This document shows positions 36,598 to 46,020 of a DNA stretch of 64,000 nucleotides, one piece after another. This stretch comes from Ruminiclostridium cellobioparum DSM 1351 = ATCC 15832 (GTDB lineage: Bacteria; Bacillota; Clostridia; Acetivibrionales; DSM-1351), in the NCBI RefSeq assembly GCF_000621505.1, contig NZ_JHYD01000030.1, positions 1-64,000 on the forward strand, written 5' to 3'. Numbering within the stretch: position 1 is the stretch's first letter; every line of letters begins with the position of its first letter. The notes below the pieces were generated by a model. The model was not told where the DNA came from. It saw only the letters and a list, made by a program, of their open reading frames with translations, and did not search any database. A program made the translations under genes and the position numbers.

Positions 36598-38010
36598 CTA
36601 AAGTTTCAGGAATTCCTTCATCTTTCTGCTGACACCGTCAGCATCTTCCAGGGTATTCATCTCGCAGAAAACCCTGAGCAAAGGTTCGGTTCCAGAGAAC
36701 CTAACTATTATCCAGCCGCCGCTTTCAAAATAAATTTTAACCCCGTCACTATAGCTGATATTTTTTATTTTTATATTAAAATCAGGAATTCTTTTTTCCT
36801 TATATAAAACCCTGATAAGTCTTTCTCTGTCCTTATCCATATATCTGAAATCCGCTTCGGCAAAATAAAAATTACCGAATTGCCCGTGTATCTCGTTCAG
36901 AAGGTCTGAAAGCTTCATGCCTGTGATACTTAGCAGTTCAATAAGGAGGCTTGCCGCAAAAATCCCGTCCTTGCCCTTGATATGTCCGCGGATGGTTAAG
37001 CCGCCGCTGCTTTCACCCCCAAGCAAAGCCGATTTTTCCTCCATCATGGAGCTGATATTCTTGAAGCCTACGGGCACCTCATAACATTCCTCTCCAAAGG
37101 CTTTGGCTATCTTATCCAGCAAATGTGTCGTGGCGACATTTCTGACCACACCGCCCTTCCAGCCTTTATACTTCAGCAGATAATAATACAGCATGGCCAG
37201 AATACTGTTGGGGTGAATAAAATTTCCCTTCTCATCGATTATACCCAGCCTGTCGGCATCCCCGTCCGTTCCGATGCCTATGTCATAACCCTTTTCAACC
37301 ACCATGTCCCTGAGCCTCTGCAGGGTGTGCGAGCTTGGTGAGGGCAGCCTTCCTCCAAAAAGTGTATCGTGCCTGTCATTGATAATATCCACCTCGCAGC
37401 GGGCTGTGACAAGAATGGTCTGAAGCGAGGTTTTTGACACCCCGAACATGGGGTCCAGAAGAACCTTTAACTTTCTTTCCTTTATAGCCTGAGTATCGAT
37501 CATGGAAATGATGGTATCTATATAATCGTTCATCGGATCGATTATTTTTATCAAGCCCTTTTTAATCCCGTCCTCAAAGGCCATGAATTTTATATTTTCC
37601 TTTGCGGTTTTTCCGATGTATTCTTCTATTTTCCCGGTTACTGCTTCCGTTGCATCGCGCCCTCCCCGGGTAAAAATTTTTATACCGTTGTAATCGGCAG
37701 GGTTATGGCTGGCTGTGACAGCGGCTCCATAGCAGGTATTGAAGTTTTTTACCGCGTACATTACCAGCGGAGTGGGTGCAACCCTGTCTATAAAGAAAAC
37801 AGTTATACCGTTTGCTGCAAGTATTTCGGAAAACCAACCGGCAGCCTTATCAGACAGAAACCTTCTGTCGTATCCGATAACAAATCCCAAATGGCTTATT
37901 TTTTCATCCTGCATCATATCTGCTATGGCCTGGGCAAGTATCACCAGATTCTCCCTGGTAAATTCTTCTCCGATTATTGCCCTCCAGCCGCCTGTGCCGA
38001 ATTTTATCAT
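36598..38010 (-). CDS. Phosphoglucomutase/phosphomannomutase family protein
   Basis: A 470-residue alpha-D-phosphohexomutase that interconverts hexose 1- and 6-phosphates. The phosphoserine loop is VTASHNPADYNG (Ser near residue 98), the Mg2+ loop is IGTDGDADRLG (near 246), the sugar-binding loop is LGGESSGG and the phosphate-binding loop is VRFSGTEPLLR. ATG at 38010 follows GGAGGTCAAT. The stop is 38 nt before the GH94-type gene, so the pair can pass sugar 1-phosphate from the phosphorylase directly to glycolysis. Glucose versus mannose preference cannot be told from sequence. Confidence 0.92.
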   Translation of the reverse strand: MIKFGTGGWRAIIGEEFTRENLVILAQAIADMMQDEKISHLGFVIGYDRRFLSDKAAGWFSEILAANGITVFFIDRVAPTPLVMYAVKNFNTCYGAAVTASHNPADYNGIKIFTRGGRDATEAVTGKIEEYIGKTAKENIKFMAFEDGIKKGLIKIIDPMNDYIDTIISMIDTQAIKERKLKVLLDPMFGVSKTSLQTILVTARCEVDIINDRHDTLFGGRLPSPSSHTLQRLRDMVVEKGYDIGIGTDGDADRLGIIDEKGNFIHPNSILAMLYYYLLKYKGWKGGVVRNVATTHLLDKIAKAFGEECYEVPVGFKNISSMMEEKSALLGGESSGGLTIRGHIKGKDGIFAASLLIELLSITGMKLSDLLNEIHGQFGNFYFAEADFRYMDKDRERLIRVLYKEKRIPDFNIKIKNISYSDGVKIYFESGGWIIVRFSGTEPLLRVFCEMNTLEDADGVSRKMKEFLKL

Positions 38011-38070
38011 ATTGACCTCCATGTGAGTTCCAAAGCTTTTCATTTATATTATTAATGCACCATATTTAAC

Positions 38071-38158
38071 GGGGCTGCTGCAAAACCATGGACATCTGCA
38101 GTATACGACCGTGTCATTTCACAACAGTAACCTGCCGATATTTGTTTGCAGCAACCCC
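38071..38158. repeat. MITE-like element with 15-16-bp terminal inverted repeats
   Basis: GGGGCTGCTGCAAAAC at 38071-38086 and the inverse GTTTGCAGCAACCCC at 38144-38158 bound an 88-bp element between the binding-protein and phosphohexomutase genes. The ends resemble the GG..CTG.TGCAAA-type tips of some insertion sequences, so it may be a non-autonomous derivative. As a hairpin it could also reduce read-through into the downstream gene. No clear target duplication is seen. Confidence 0.55.
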
Positions 38159-38194
38159 TGATAAATCGGTTTATTTTATTTAACTTATCTTAGT

Positions 38195-39841
38195 TTAGTT
38201 CAGGCCCATTTCCCTGGCTTTTGCATTGACTTCATCAATCATCTTGCTCAGGCCCTTGGCTTCATATTCCTTCAGAACATCGGCCCACATCTTTTCCACA
38301 GGTTCTTTTCCTGCCATGATCTTCAGCATGAATTCATGATCAAGTATCGAGAACTTATCCTTTGTGGGAGTTGAAATATCTGTAAGCTTTACTTCATAAT
38401 CGGGCTGCTTTGTGACCTCTCTTGAATGCTCAAGGTCTTTTATGGCAGATTCACGTATTGCCGAATCTATAGTTGAATTGTTGGGATCATACAGGTATGC
38501 GTTGTCGAATTCAACCAGAGCCTGGAGATTTGCCGATGATGGCTGTTTTTTGTCAAGCTCCTCCTGGCTTGTGATTTTGGTGATCTTGTCTCCGTCTTTC
38601 TTGTAATCCACATCCTTGACTCCATATCTGTAGAATTCCTTTGTTTCGGGCTGAAGCATGTAATCATACAGCATCATGATCCTATCCATTTTTTTGTCGT
38701 CCATTTTATTGCTGAAATAGCTCTCAGACCAATAAGTCTTAAAGGTACAGTGATATTTGTTTCCGTCTGTGGCCGGGAAGTAATCCGCTTTCTTTACGGC
38801 GTCAAAAAGAGGTACATCGGGATGGAGCTTTTTCCATCTTTCATTGACCTGATTGTTGACATTGCCGTAACCAACCAGCAGTAACGCCGCAGATGTTCCG
38901 GATACAAACTTGTCATAGGATTGGGTGCCCTTCATATTTGCAATATCCCTGTCTATCATCCTCTGGTCATACATGGTTCTCATGTTTTGGAGGGAAGGAA
39001 GTGCCAAATCTGTTGTAAGAACAGCCGGGACATATTTGCCGTCTTTCTTTATCCATTTAAAGTCACTGCCGCTGCCGTCACTGGTTGCCGCAGGATCACT
39101 GAACAGCCAGAAGAATCCGCTGATCTGCTTTACATTGTTGGCGGTCAAACCGCTGATTTTCTTTCCTTCAGGGTCCTTGTCAACAATGGCCTTGAGCATT
39201 GCGTTGAATTCATCCCAGGTTTCAGGTTCCTTGGTTATGCCTGCTTTTTGAGCCAGATCCCAGCGGTATAAAACTATTCTGTCGTGTGCGCAATAGTCCA
39301 GGGAATCGTACAAACTCCTCGGAACTGTGTATATTTTTCCGTCAGGCTGCTTGAGGGCCTGGATATCCGGCTTGTTCATATACTCCTTGAGAGTCGGATA
39401 TTTTGATAAATCTTCAGGCAGCGGTTTAATGACCCCCTGATTTATCCAGTTCCTGTAATAGGTGGTCCCTACAGCGTCAATAGACATTATGTCGGGCATA
39501 TCACCGGATGCCGACCACATCTGAGCCTTTTGAGTATAGTCGTCCCAGGTGATCTGGCGGGGTTTCAGTGTAATATTGAGCTTTTTATACATTGCCTGTA
39601 AAAATTGGTCATTGTCGGCATTTGCCAGGGCTTCATCTATACCCCAGAGCGCTACCGAAATATCCATCTTTTCACTTACATCCGGTGCGGCATTTGTGCT
39701 CTCGGAACTTGCAGATGATCCGGCGGCAGCAGATGTCTTACTGTCTCCGGTATTCTCCGATGTTCCTCCGCATGCGGTGACACCTGAAACAAGTAAAGCC
39801 GACATTAACATAATTGCCAAACTGCGTTTTAACTTACCCAT
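38195..39841 (-). CDS. Extracellular solute-binding lipoprotein of sugar ABC transporter, locus 2
   Basis: A 548-residue lipoprotein. Signal peptide residues 1-24 (KRSLAIMLMSALLVSGVTAC) end at lipobox Cys24, followed by a Ser/Ala-rich linker. The mature domain shows family 1 binding-protein features: QITWDDYTQKAQMWSASGDM, MPDIMSID and a C-terminal EKMWADVLKEYEAKGL helix. It has low similarity to the locus 1 protein but the same architecture. ATG at 39841 follows GGGGGAACAAATTAA. It is downstream of its LplB/LplC permeases and upstream of the phosphohexomutase. Its likely ligand is the oligosaccharide released by the secreted GH16. Confidence 0.9.
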   Translation of the reverse strand: MGKLKRSLAIMLMSALLVSGVTACGGTSENTGDSKTSAAAGSSASSESTNAAPDVSEKMDISVALWGIDEALANADNDQFLQAMYKKLNITLKPRQITWDDYTQKAQMWSASGDMPDIMSIDAVGTTYYRNWINQGVIKPLPEDLSKYPTLKEYMNKPDIQALKQPDGKIYTVPRSLYDSLDYCAHDRIVLYRWDLAQKAGITKEPETWDEFNAMLKAIVDKDPEGKKISGLTANNVKQISGFFWLFSDPAATSDGSGSDFKWIKKDGKYVPAVLTTDLALPSLQNMRTMYDQRMIDRDIANMKGTQSYDKFVSGTSAALLLVGYGNVNNQVNERWKKLHPDVPLFDAVKKADYFPATDGNKYHCTFKTYWSESYFSNKMDDKKMDRIMMLYDYMLQPETKEFYRYGVKDVDYKKDGDKITKITSQEELDKKQPSSANLQALVEFDNAYLYDPNNSTIDSAIRESAIKDLEHSREVTKQPDYEVKLTDISTPTKDKFSILDHEFMLKIMAGKEPVEKMWADVLKEYEAKGLSKMIDEVNAKAREMGLN

Positions 39842-39941
39842 TTAATTTGTTCCCCCTTTGATTTATATTTAGAAATCATTAAATAACAAGGTTATTCAAC
39901 AACTTCCTGGAATCATTTCCAACAAACAAATCCTGATTTAA

Positions 39942-40883
39942 CTACTCTTTTATGGACCCGACCATTATTCCCCTCACAAAGTGTTTCTGCAGGAACGGGT
40001 ACACACACATTATGGGAATTGCGGATATTACGATGGATGCCATCTGAGTGGCCTGTATCCCCACCCCGGCCTTGCTTTCTACAACAGCCGCCGCCGAGGA
40101 GCTCAGCTGGACATTCATATTTATCAAAAGCTCTCTCAGATATATCTGTAAAGGCACTTTCGCCGAATCACTGATAAAAATCAGGGAATTATACCACTCA
40201 TTCCACCTGTCAACTGCATAAAACAGTGCAAACGTGGCAATAAAAGGCTTTGATATGGGTAAAATTATCTTCCAGAGTATATACAGGTCATTTGCTCCGT
40301 CCACTTTTGCCGACTCCTCAATGCTGTCGGGAAGAGTGTTGAAGTAATTTTTCATAATTATCAGATACATTGTGGTTATTCCCGTAGGTATGACCATTAC
40401 CAGAATATTATTTACCAGGTTCAGGGACTGAATTACCAGATAATATGGAATCAAGCCTCCTGAGAAAAACATTGTAAACAGTATTGCCGACAGTATGAAG
40501 TTTCTTCCCGGCATGGCTTTCTTCGACAGTGCATATGCCCCCAATACCGAAAGGAACATATTCAATACCACCCCTGTAATTGTCACAAAAACCGACACAC
40601 CGAATGCCCTGTAAAAGTTCACCTCGGCAAAAAGATTTTTATAGGTTGTGAGATCAAAGGAATAGGGAAGCAGATATACCGGATGCCTGGCCATACCCTC
40701 CACACTAGCGAAGGACAGAATTATGACATTATAAAAGGGAAACATGGCTACAAGTGCAAGTAATGTCAGTACAGCCGTTATGACTATATTTATGGTAACA
40801 TCCCCTTTATTGAATTTCTGCCCGGCACTCTTTGAATTTTTCCCGAACAAACCATCATCCGTATAAGTCTTAGTATTATTCAT
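39942..40883 (-). CDS. Sugar ABC transporter permease, LplC type, locus 2
   Basis: A 313-residue membrane permease. After a polar N-terminus of ~30 residues come six predicted membrane segments beginning VITAVLTLLALVAMFPFYNVI. The ATPase-contact loop is LPDSIEESAKVDGANDLYIL, and the C-terminus PFLQKHFVRGIMVGSIKE is the LplC signature. ATG at 40883 follows CGGAGAGAGACT. It is 39 nt after the LplB gene and ~100 nt before the binding-protein gene. It acts with LplB to import saccharides with an ATPase encoded elsewhere. Confidence 0.92.
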   Translation of the reverse strand: MNNTKTYTDDGLFGKNSKSAGQKFNKGDVTINIVITAVLTLLALVAMFPFYNVIILSFASVEGMARHPVYLLPYSFDLTTYKNLFAEVNFYRAFGVSVFVTITGVVLNMFLSVLGAYALSKKAMPGRNFILSAILFTMFFSGGLIPYYLVIQSLNLVNNILVMVIPTGITTMYLIIMKNYFNTLPDSIEESAKVDGANDLYILWKIILPISKPFIATFALFYAVDRWNEWYNSLIFISDSAKVPLQIYLRELLINMNVQLSSSAAAVVESKAGVGIQATQMASIVISAIPIMCVYPFLQKHFVRGIMVGSIKE

Positions 40884-40922
40884 AGTCTCTCTCCGATTTA
40901 TATTTTAATGAACCTGTGAAAT

Positions 40923-41864
40923 TTAGAACAGGCCTTGTTCACCCGATTTTTTAACAAGTGTATTTGCCAGGTAGATCATTGCTACATTGATAGCCGACTT
41001 CAGGAAGCCCACTGCGGTCATATATCCGAAATCAGCACCGATTGTAAAGGTTGTACGGTAAACAAATGTGTCAATCGTATCTGCTACCCCATAGACGGGA
41101 GAGCTGTATAGATTGAATATCTGATCGAAGCTTGAGCCCAGGTTCAGCATCTGACCTATGGTCAATATAAACAATATTGCAACGGTGGGACGTATTCCGG
41201 GCCAGGTAACATATCTGATCTGGTGCCACCTGCTGGCACCGTCGATTTTGGCTGCTTCATAAAGTTCCGGCGATATTCCTGCCAGCGCTGCAATATATAT
41301 GATGGAGTCCCAGCCTATTTCCTTCCATATGTGAGATATGTATATGACGGGTCTGAATACTGACGGATCTGACAAGAACGGAACTGTACCGCCTCCCAGG
41401 TTTGAAATCACCTGATTCACAACACCGCTTTGACCCAGAATATTTGTCATGATTCCCGCAAGTACGATCCAGGATATGAAGTGCGGAAATGTCAGTATGG
41501 TTTGAAAGACCTTTTTTGCACGTCGAAATATCAGTTCATTGAGTAAAATAGCCAGAATTATAGGTGTGGGAAAATGAAAAAGCAGCTTTCCGAAGCTGAT
41601 GATGATAGTGTTTTTAAAAGCACTCCAAAAACCTGTATCACTCATTAAATCAATAAAATTCTGAAAACCGATCCATGGACTGCCCAATATACCCTTACCG
41701 TAATGAAAGGTTTTAAAGGCCAGGGTTATACCGTACATCGGTGCATATGCAAAGATAGCATACCATGCGACTACAGGAAGCAGCATCAGGTAAAAATATT
41801 TATAAAAGAGAATTGATTTTAAAATTGATGTTTTGTGCGCCGGCAACCCTTTCTTTGAAGACAT
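40923..41864 (-). CDS. Sugar ABC transporter permease, LplB type, locus 2
   Basis: A 313-residue membrane permease and first gene of the locus 2 transporter operon. The first membrane segment (FYLMLLPVVAWYAIFAYAPM) is followed by the LplB-typical TLAFKTFHYGKGI. The EAA loop is ISPELYEAAKIDGASRWHQI, and the protein ends LANTLVKKSGEQGLF. ATG at 41864 follows GGGGAGGAATTAC. A degenerate copy of the family B palindrome lies 51 nt upstream and provides a TATAAT box on the minus strand. Confidence 0.92.
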   Translation of the reverse strand: MSSKKGLPAHKTSILKSILFYKYFYLMLLPVVAWYAIFAYAPMYGITLAFKTFHYGKGILGSPWIGFQNFIDLMSDTGFWSAFKNTIIISFGKLLFHFPTPIILAILLNELIFRRAKKVFQTILTFPHFISWIVLAGIMTNILGQSGVVNQVISNLGGGTVPFLSDPSVFRPVIYISHIWKEIGWDSIIYIAALAGISPELYEAAKIDGASRWHQIRYVTWPGIRPTVAILFILTIGQMLNLGSSFDQIFNLYSSPVYGVADTIDTFVYRTTFTIGADFGYMTAVGFLKSAINVAMIYLANTLVKKSGEQGLF

Positions 41865-41914
41865 GTAATTCCTCCCCGAACTACTTGATTTTTTTTCATA
41901 CTGTTGTCACAGAA

Positions 41915-41949
41915 ATTATAACGCAATGGACATTTACCGCCTCGTTATA
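41915..41949. repeat. Palindromic repeat family B, degenerate copy (upstream of locus 2 permease)
   Basis: TATAACG at 41917-41923 and CGTTATA at 41943-41949 frame a shortened version of the repeat. On the minus strand it reads AACGAGGCGG, ATGTCC and GCGTTATAAT, keeping the AACGAGGC arm and the ATGTCC core of the other copies. The last six bases form a TATAAT -10 box for the permease gene, whose start is 51 nt away. Confidence 0.55.
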
Positions 41950-42074
41950 TTTTTATTTTAACAACAGGTATCCATGTAAACCATAAACACAGCTTAGTTA
42001 AAGTATGTATTATAATTAGATAATTCAGCTGTTAAGAGTGAAAATGCCGCATTTTTTTCTAATTTCAGTCCATG

Positions 42075-42932
42075 TCACGTATTTCCATTAACCGAATCAA
42101 AACGCTTTATTCCACGGGTCCTATAGGCATTGATACAATCTGCAATCTCCTCTGAAGTCATTATTTGATTTGCCGAATGAAACACCCAGTCAACATCCAT
42201 GGTGTAGGTTCTTTTGCCGCCTTCCGGCAATAAAGCGCCCTCTTCGTTTAAAAACCAGAGGTTGAATGAAATATTCATTAAGGCTCTGGGATAAAACCTT
42301 TCTCCATGAACTGCCCTCAGCACACCGTCTATATAGTACTTTACCTCACCTGCGGCTGCCACGCACACCAAAACATGCCAGCCTTCATGGCTTTCACCTA
42401 TTGCATTATTTATGTTATCCATTTTAAAATCGGGGAAATCCTCATATGTATGCCACGAGGTAAGCCACATCGTAGCCCCTTCTCTGCCCCAGCCGCCATT
42501 GGCCAGATACTCAAAATCACATTCGCTGTACAGGGGATCATTTGCATATCTGAGGGGCGATATTGTAAAGAATGTCTCGTTAATCTTATCTCCGTTTTCT
42601 CCGGCCTGAGGCTTATCGGAGAATCTTACCCTTGCGGCGTAAGTTCCCTCAAAGTATTTTGTTTCGTGAAGTATCTCGGCATGGCTGCAGCCTGAAGCAG
42701 TACCGTCGGTGGAAGCACTGAGTCTCATGATTTTATTTTTGCTGTTTTCCAGATCACTTATAAAACTGATATTATCTCTGGACCAACTGCAGCCCACAGG
42801 TCCAGGACCGGCAATGCCCTCCTTTACGGACCACTTGAAACCGGCAAGGTTTTTGTCTTCCGGGCCGGTATAGTCAAAATCATCAAACAATATTTGTATA
42901 TCTTCCGTCTGTTCCATTTTCCCTTGTGCCAT
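42075..42932 (-). CDS. GH16 family beta-glucanase-like enzyme without signal peptide
   Basis: A 285-residue protein homologous to the GH16 domain of the next gene upstream. The catalytic motif ECDFEYL fits the E-x-D-x-E pattern (nucleophile and acid/base Glu). Flanking blocks GPGPVGCSWSRDNISF, YFEGTYAARVRFSD and KYYIDGVLRAVHGERF match the paralogue. Unlike that protein it has no signal peptide or accessory domains, so it should act in the cytoplasm on imported oligosaccharides. ATG at 42932 follows AGGATAGG. The region to the LplB gene (41865-42074) holds only the family B repeat. Confidence 0.85.
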   Translation of the reverse strand: MAQGKMEQTEDIQILFDDFDYTGPEDKNLAGFKWSVKEGIAGPGPVGCSWSRDNISFISDLENSKNKIMRLSASTDGTASGCSHAEILHETKYFEGTYAARVRFSDKPQAGENGDKINETFFTISPLRYANDPLYSECDFEYLANGGWGREGATMWLTSWHTYEDFPDFKMDNINNAIGESHEGWHVLVCVAAAGEVKYYIDGVLRAVHGERFYPRALMNISFNLWFLNEEGALLPEGGKRTYTMDVDWVFHSANQIMTSEEIADCINAYRTRGIKRFDSVNGNT

Positions 42933-43124
42933 AGCAACCTATCCTTTTTAATATAACTCGTTTTGTACTGTAAAAGTGCCTGCCGGAATAAGTCTAGCAT
43001 TTGCATAATTGAATTCATATTTAATAAACTTATAAATTATATACATTATTCTTAGATCAAAAGTGTTGAACCTGCTTCCGCAAGAACCCCTGTATAGACG
43101 CAAACCGGCAAACCCGTATATATA

Positions 43125-43161
43125 CAAACAGGGAGGCGGTTCCATCCCGCCTCCCTGTTTG
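43125..43161. terminator. Strong hairpin between the two GH16 genes
   Basis: A perfect 15-bp stem CAAACAGGGAGGCGG/CCGCCTCCCTGTTTG with a 7-nt loop is extended by flanking TATATA tracts on both sides. It lies 88 nt after the stop of the secreted GH16 gene. There is no T-run, so it may act as an mRNA 3'-end stabiliser or partial terminator limiting read-through to the leaderless GH16 gene. Confidence 0.6.
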
Positions 43162-43248
43162 CATATATATATTTCTAATTTCAGTCCATACATAAGGTTA
43201 TTTCTCACCACAGCCGCTTCAAATATGGCCTGGCAGCGGCTGTATTTT

Positions 43249-45714
43249 CTAATACACTTCTACTTCAACAAAGTGGTTATATGGATTTACATTGTTTCCA
43301 TTGACATACAGTCTTACATAACGGGCATTTACAGTGTTGAAGTTAATGGTTTTTCCGCTGCTGCTCTCGGAATATTCACTGTCTGTTCCCGCACCGAAGC
43401 CGGCACTGTTGTCGTTATCGTTATTGAAAACCGTGGTGACTCCAGTTTTGAAGTCCGGATCATTGGATACCTTGACTATGACATCATGGTACTGCCTTCC
43501 GTCACCGTAATAGTGCCACTGCTTTATGGTATTTATGTTATAGCTCCGGCCCAGATCGATCTGTATCCACTGCAGACCTTCCCCGACACCGGCCAGATTG
43601 TAGGTGGCCTTGTCGGCATCGGTAATTACCGAGCTGTTTGCTATATATGTGCTTGAGGTCACACCCTTTCCCAGTGCCAGGTTATCGGTGTTGCCTCCGG
43701 TATTCTGAGTTACTGTAACTGTTACTGTGCTGCTCTGCAGGGTATTTCCGCCTGTATCGGCCACCTCAGCCCTATAGGTATAATTTCCCTGTGCTTTTCC
43801 TGCAGCTGGAAAACTGAAGGTCTGTACAGTGGAGGAATTCACTGCAAGAGGCTTGTCCAAAACCGTGCTTGTAGTATTACCCGCTGTTTCAAACAGCTTC
43901 ACTCCTGCTGCACTGTTGTATGCCGGAACACTGACCGTTATGTTATAATTGCCGGTATTGTTCGTACTGTCGGCTGAAACGGCCGGAGCTCTTAAAACAG
44001 GAGCCGAGGTCACTGTTACTGTAAGATTGGTGCTTTGTGCGGTGTTTCCCTCCGGATTGGACAATTCAGCCCTGTAGGTATAGGTTCCGGCAGGTTTATT
44101 TGCCGCCGTATAAGTGAAGGTTTGCACTGCCGGCGAATTTGGCGTAATTGTTTTGCTCAGTACTGCATTCGGGGTACCGCCTGCTGTTTCATACAGTTTG
44201 AGGTTGGTTGCACTGTTATTTGCAGGAGCGGTAACAGTTACTGTATAATTGCCGGTATTATTTGCATTGTCCACACCAATGGATGCAGGTAACAAAGTAC
44301 TTCCGGAGGACTGGGTTACCTGAACAGTTGTGGTAGTGCTCTGGGTGGTTCCCGATGAATTGGACAGGTCGGCTCTATAGCTGTATATTCCATCCCCCTT
44401 GCCGTTTACATTATATGTAAAGGTCTGCTCCTGGGAAGAGTTTGGTGAAACTGCCTGTGTTAGCACCCTGCTGCTGCCTTCATAAATATTTATGGAGGTT
44501 GCGGCACTGTTTGGAAGCACCTTTGCAGTTATGGCATAACTGCCGGAATTTACCGGGTTATCCGCTGAAAGTATGGCAGCCTTTGGCCCGTTATTGGCAG
44601 CCGAATTCTTAACGGTATCTTTTCTGGATACGGAATTATTCCTGTAGTAATTGACATTTGCTTCTGTTTGTGCGGGAGTCATAAGCTTGTCCTTGGCATA
44701 GTACACCCAGTCAACATCCTGGATATAGGCTCTCTGACTGCTGCCTCCAGCCCATACTCCATCTATGAACCATTCATTAAAGGACAGGAACATTGGTGTG
44801 GTGGGAACATATTTGCCGCTGTGTGAGGCAACCAGAGATCCGTTGATATAATATTTGACCTCCGAGCTGGAGCATTGTATTGAACAGATATACCAGCCGT
44901 TGAAGCTCTGGCTTGTAGCCTGGGTTACTCTGTCACTGCCGGTATCCCAGGTTGTATTCCACATGGTGCTGGTATCTTTTCCCCAGCCTCCGTTAGGCAG
45001 GTATTCAAAGTCCATCTCTCCATAATCGGTACTGTTTGCAAGTGTGTAGGGCGATATTGTATAGAAGGTCTGGACCACCTGGTCTCCGTCAGCGCCGTAT
45101 GCCGGAGCATCGGAAAACTTTACCCTGGCCGAATAGGTTCCGTATAAAAACTGCCGGGGGGCCAAAAGTTCAGCCTGTACGGTATTATTTCCCTGACCGT
45201 TGGTAGTGGCTGTAAGTCTGAGAAGTTTGTCGGACGATTTCTCCGGATTGGGCACAAAGGATACATTGTTTCTGGACCATACACAGCCTCCGGGGCCGGG
45301 ACCTCCTGTCCTGTCACTGACCTCATATCCGAAATCGATTAGTGACTGGTCGGAACTGGTTGAATACATATTAAAATCATCAAAAAATACCGCCGGTGAA
45401 TCGTATCCGCCCGGATTCTCAGCAGGTGCAGGCGGAATGGGCGGTGCCGGAATTATGCACGTCCATGCGTTTCCCAGAACATCCATGGGTTCTTCGTTTA
45501 CAGTATACCATTTAGCCTGCCAGGTGGCACGATTGTGGGTGACAATACTGTTTGCGGGATATGCTGTGGTTGCATTCCACTCGGGGTAAGCTGCCGCACC
45601 GGCAGTGTCAGCATTACCTGCCAATGGTATTACCGTAGTAATCAAGCACACAATCATTATAAGAGTAAATACCTTTTTAAAACTTGCCCGATGCCTTGAA
45701 TTAAAAATTCTCAT
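43249..45714 (-). CDS. Secreted modular GH16 beta-glucanase with CBM5/12-like, Ig-like and discoidin domains
   Basis: An 821-residue secreted protein. Signal peptide about 1-38 (FTLIMIVCLITTVIPLAGNADTAGA). Next is a CBM5/12-like module (YPEWNATTAYPANSIV, ATWQAKWYT) to ~90. The GH16 domain (about 100-360) has catalytic GEMDFEYL. Three ~95-residue Ig-like repeats follow (each with NxGxYxITxxxPxNxAAxxxKLxE-type strands). The C-terminal F5/8-type discoidin (CBM32-like) domain has WIQIDLGRSYNINTIKQWHYYG. No dockerin or sortase motif is present, so it is probably free or bound by its own CBMs. ATG at 45714 follows GGAGGATAG. It should supply the oligosaccharides imported by locus 2. Confidence 0.9.
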   Translation of the reverse strand: MRIFNSRHRASFKKVFTLIMIVCLITTVIPLAGNADTAGAAAYPEWNATTAYPANSIVTHNRATWQAKWYTVNEEPMDVLGNAWTCIIPAPPIPPAPAENPGGYDSPAVFFDDFNMYSTSSDQSLIDFGYEVSDRTGGPGPGGCVWSRNNVSFVPNPEKSSDKLLRLTATTNGQGNNTVQAELLAPRQFLYGTYSARVKFSDAPAYGADGDQVVQTFYTISPYTLANSTDYGEMDFEYLPNGGWGKDTSTMWNTTWDTGSDRVTQATSQSFNGWYICSIQCSSSEVKYYINGSLVASHSGKYVPTTPMFLSFNEWFIDGVWAGGSSQRAYIQDVDWVYYAKDKLMTPAQTEANVNYYRNNSVSRKDTVKNSAANNGPKAAILSADNPVNSGSYAITAKVLPNSAATSINIYEGSSRVLTQAVSPNSSQEQTFTYNVNGKGDGIYSYRADLSNSSGTTQSTTTTVQVTQSSGSTLLPASIGVDNANNTGNYTVTVTAPANNSATNLKLYETAGGTPNAVLSKTITPNSPAVQTFTYTAANKPAGTYTYRAELSNPEGNTAQSTNLTVTVTSAPVLRAPAVSADSTNNTGNYNITVSVPAYNSAAGVKLFETAGNTTSTVLDKPLAVNSSTVQTFSFPAAGKAQGNYTYRAEVADTGGNTLQSSTVTVTVTQNTGGNTDNLALGKGVTSSTYIANSSVITDADKATYNLAGVGEGLQWIQIDLGRSYNINTIKQWHYYGDGRQYHDVIVKVSNDPDFKTGVTTVFNNDNDNSAGFGAGTDSEYSESSSGKTINFNTVNARYVRLYVNGNNVNPYNHFVEVEVY

Positions 45715-45848
45715 ACTACTATCCTCCATTCTCCAAACAATAATTTAACACTAGCATTAAAGTGCCTGTTCTCCTTTTACTTTTATACTACCTCAACCAG
45801 TCCGGTTTTTATATGAACCAGAATTAGATATTGTATTTAAAAAAATGC

Positions 45849-45878
45849 AAAAAAAATAAGAAGTTTGTAAAAACTTCT
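45849..45878 (-). terminator. Terminator upstream of the secreted GH16 gene
   Basis: On the minus strand GAAGTTT/AAACTTC with a 4-nt loop is followed by TTATTTTTTTT. It lies 140 nt before the GH16 start and ~620 nt after the regulator stop, downstream of the family A element at 46021-46267. It may end either the regulator message or a non-coding transcript. Confidence 0.7.
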
Positions 45879-46020
45879 TTGAGTTCTGGTTTTAATCCAT
45901 AAACAACTAATTACAATCCATATAATTACTTTTATGTATTATTAAGTTAACACATTCAAGCTGATTTAACGCGTTGTGCAAGTTAATTTAATTTTTGCTT
46001 TACCTGTGTAATTTTTTTAT

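Noticed and set aside
43063-43656. 197-codon plus-strand frame starting in the GH16 intergenic hairpin
   Set aside because: It crosses a perfect palindrome and then runs antisense to the discoidin domain of the secreted GH16.
43249-45714. Cellulosomal dockerin on the secreted GH16
   Set aside because: No paired 22-residue calcium-loop repeats are present; the C-terminus is a discoidin-type domain.
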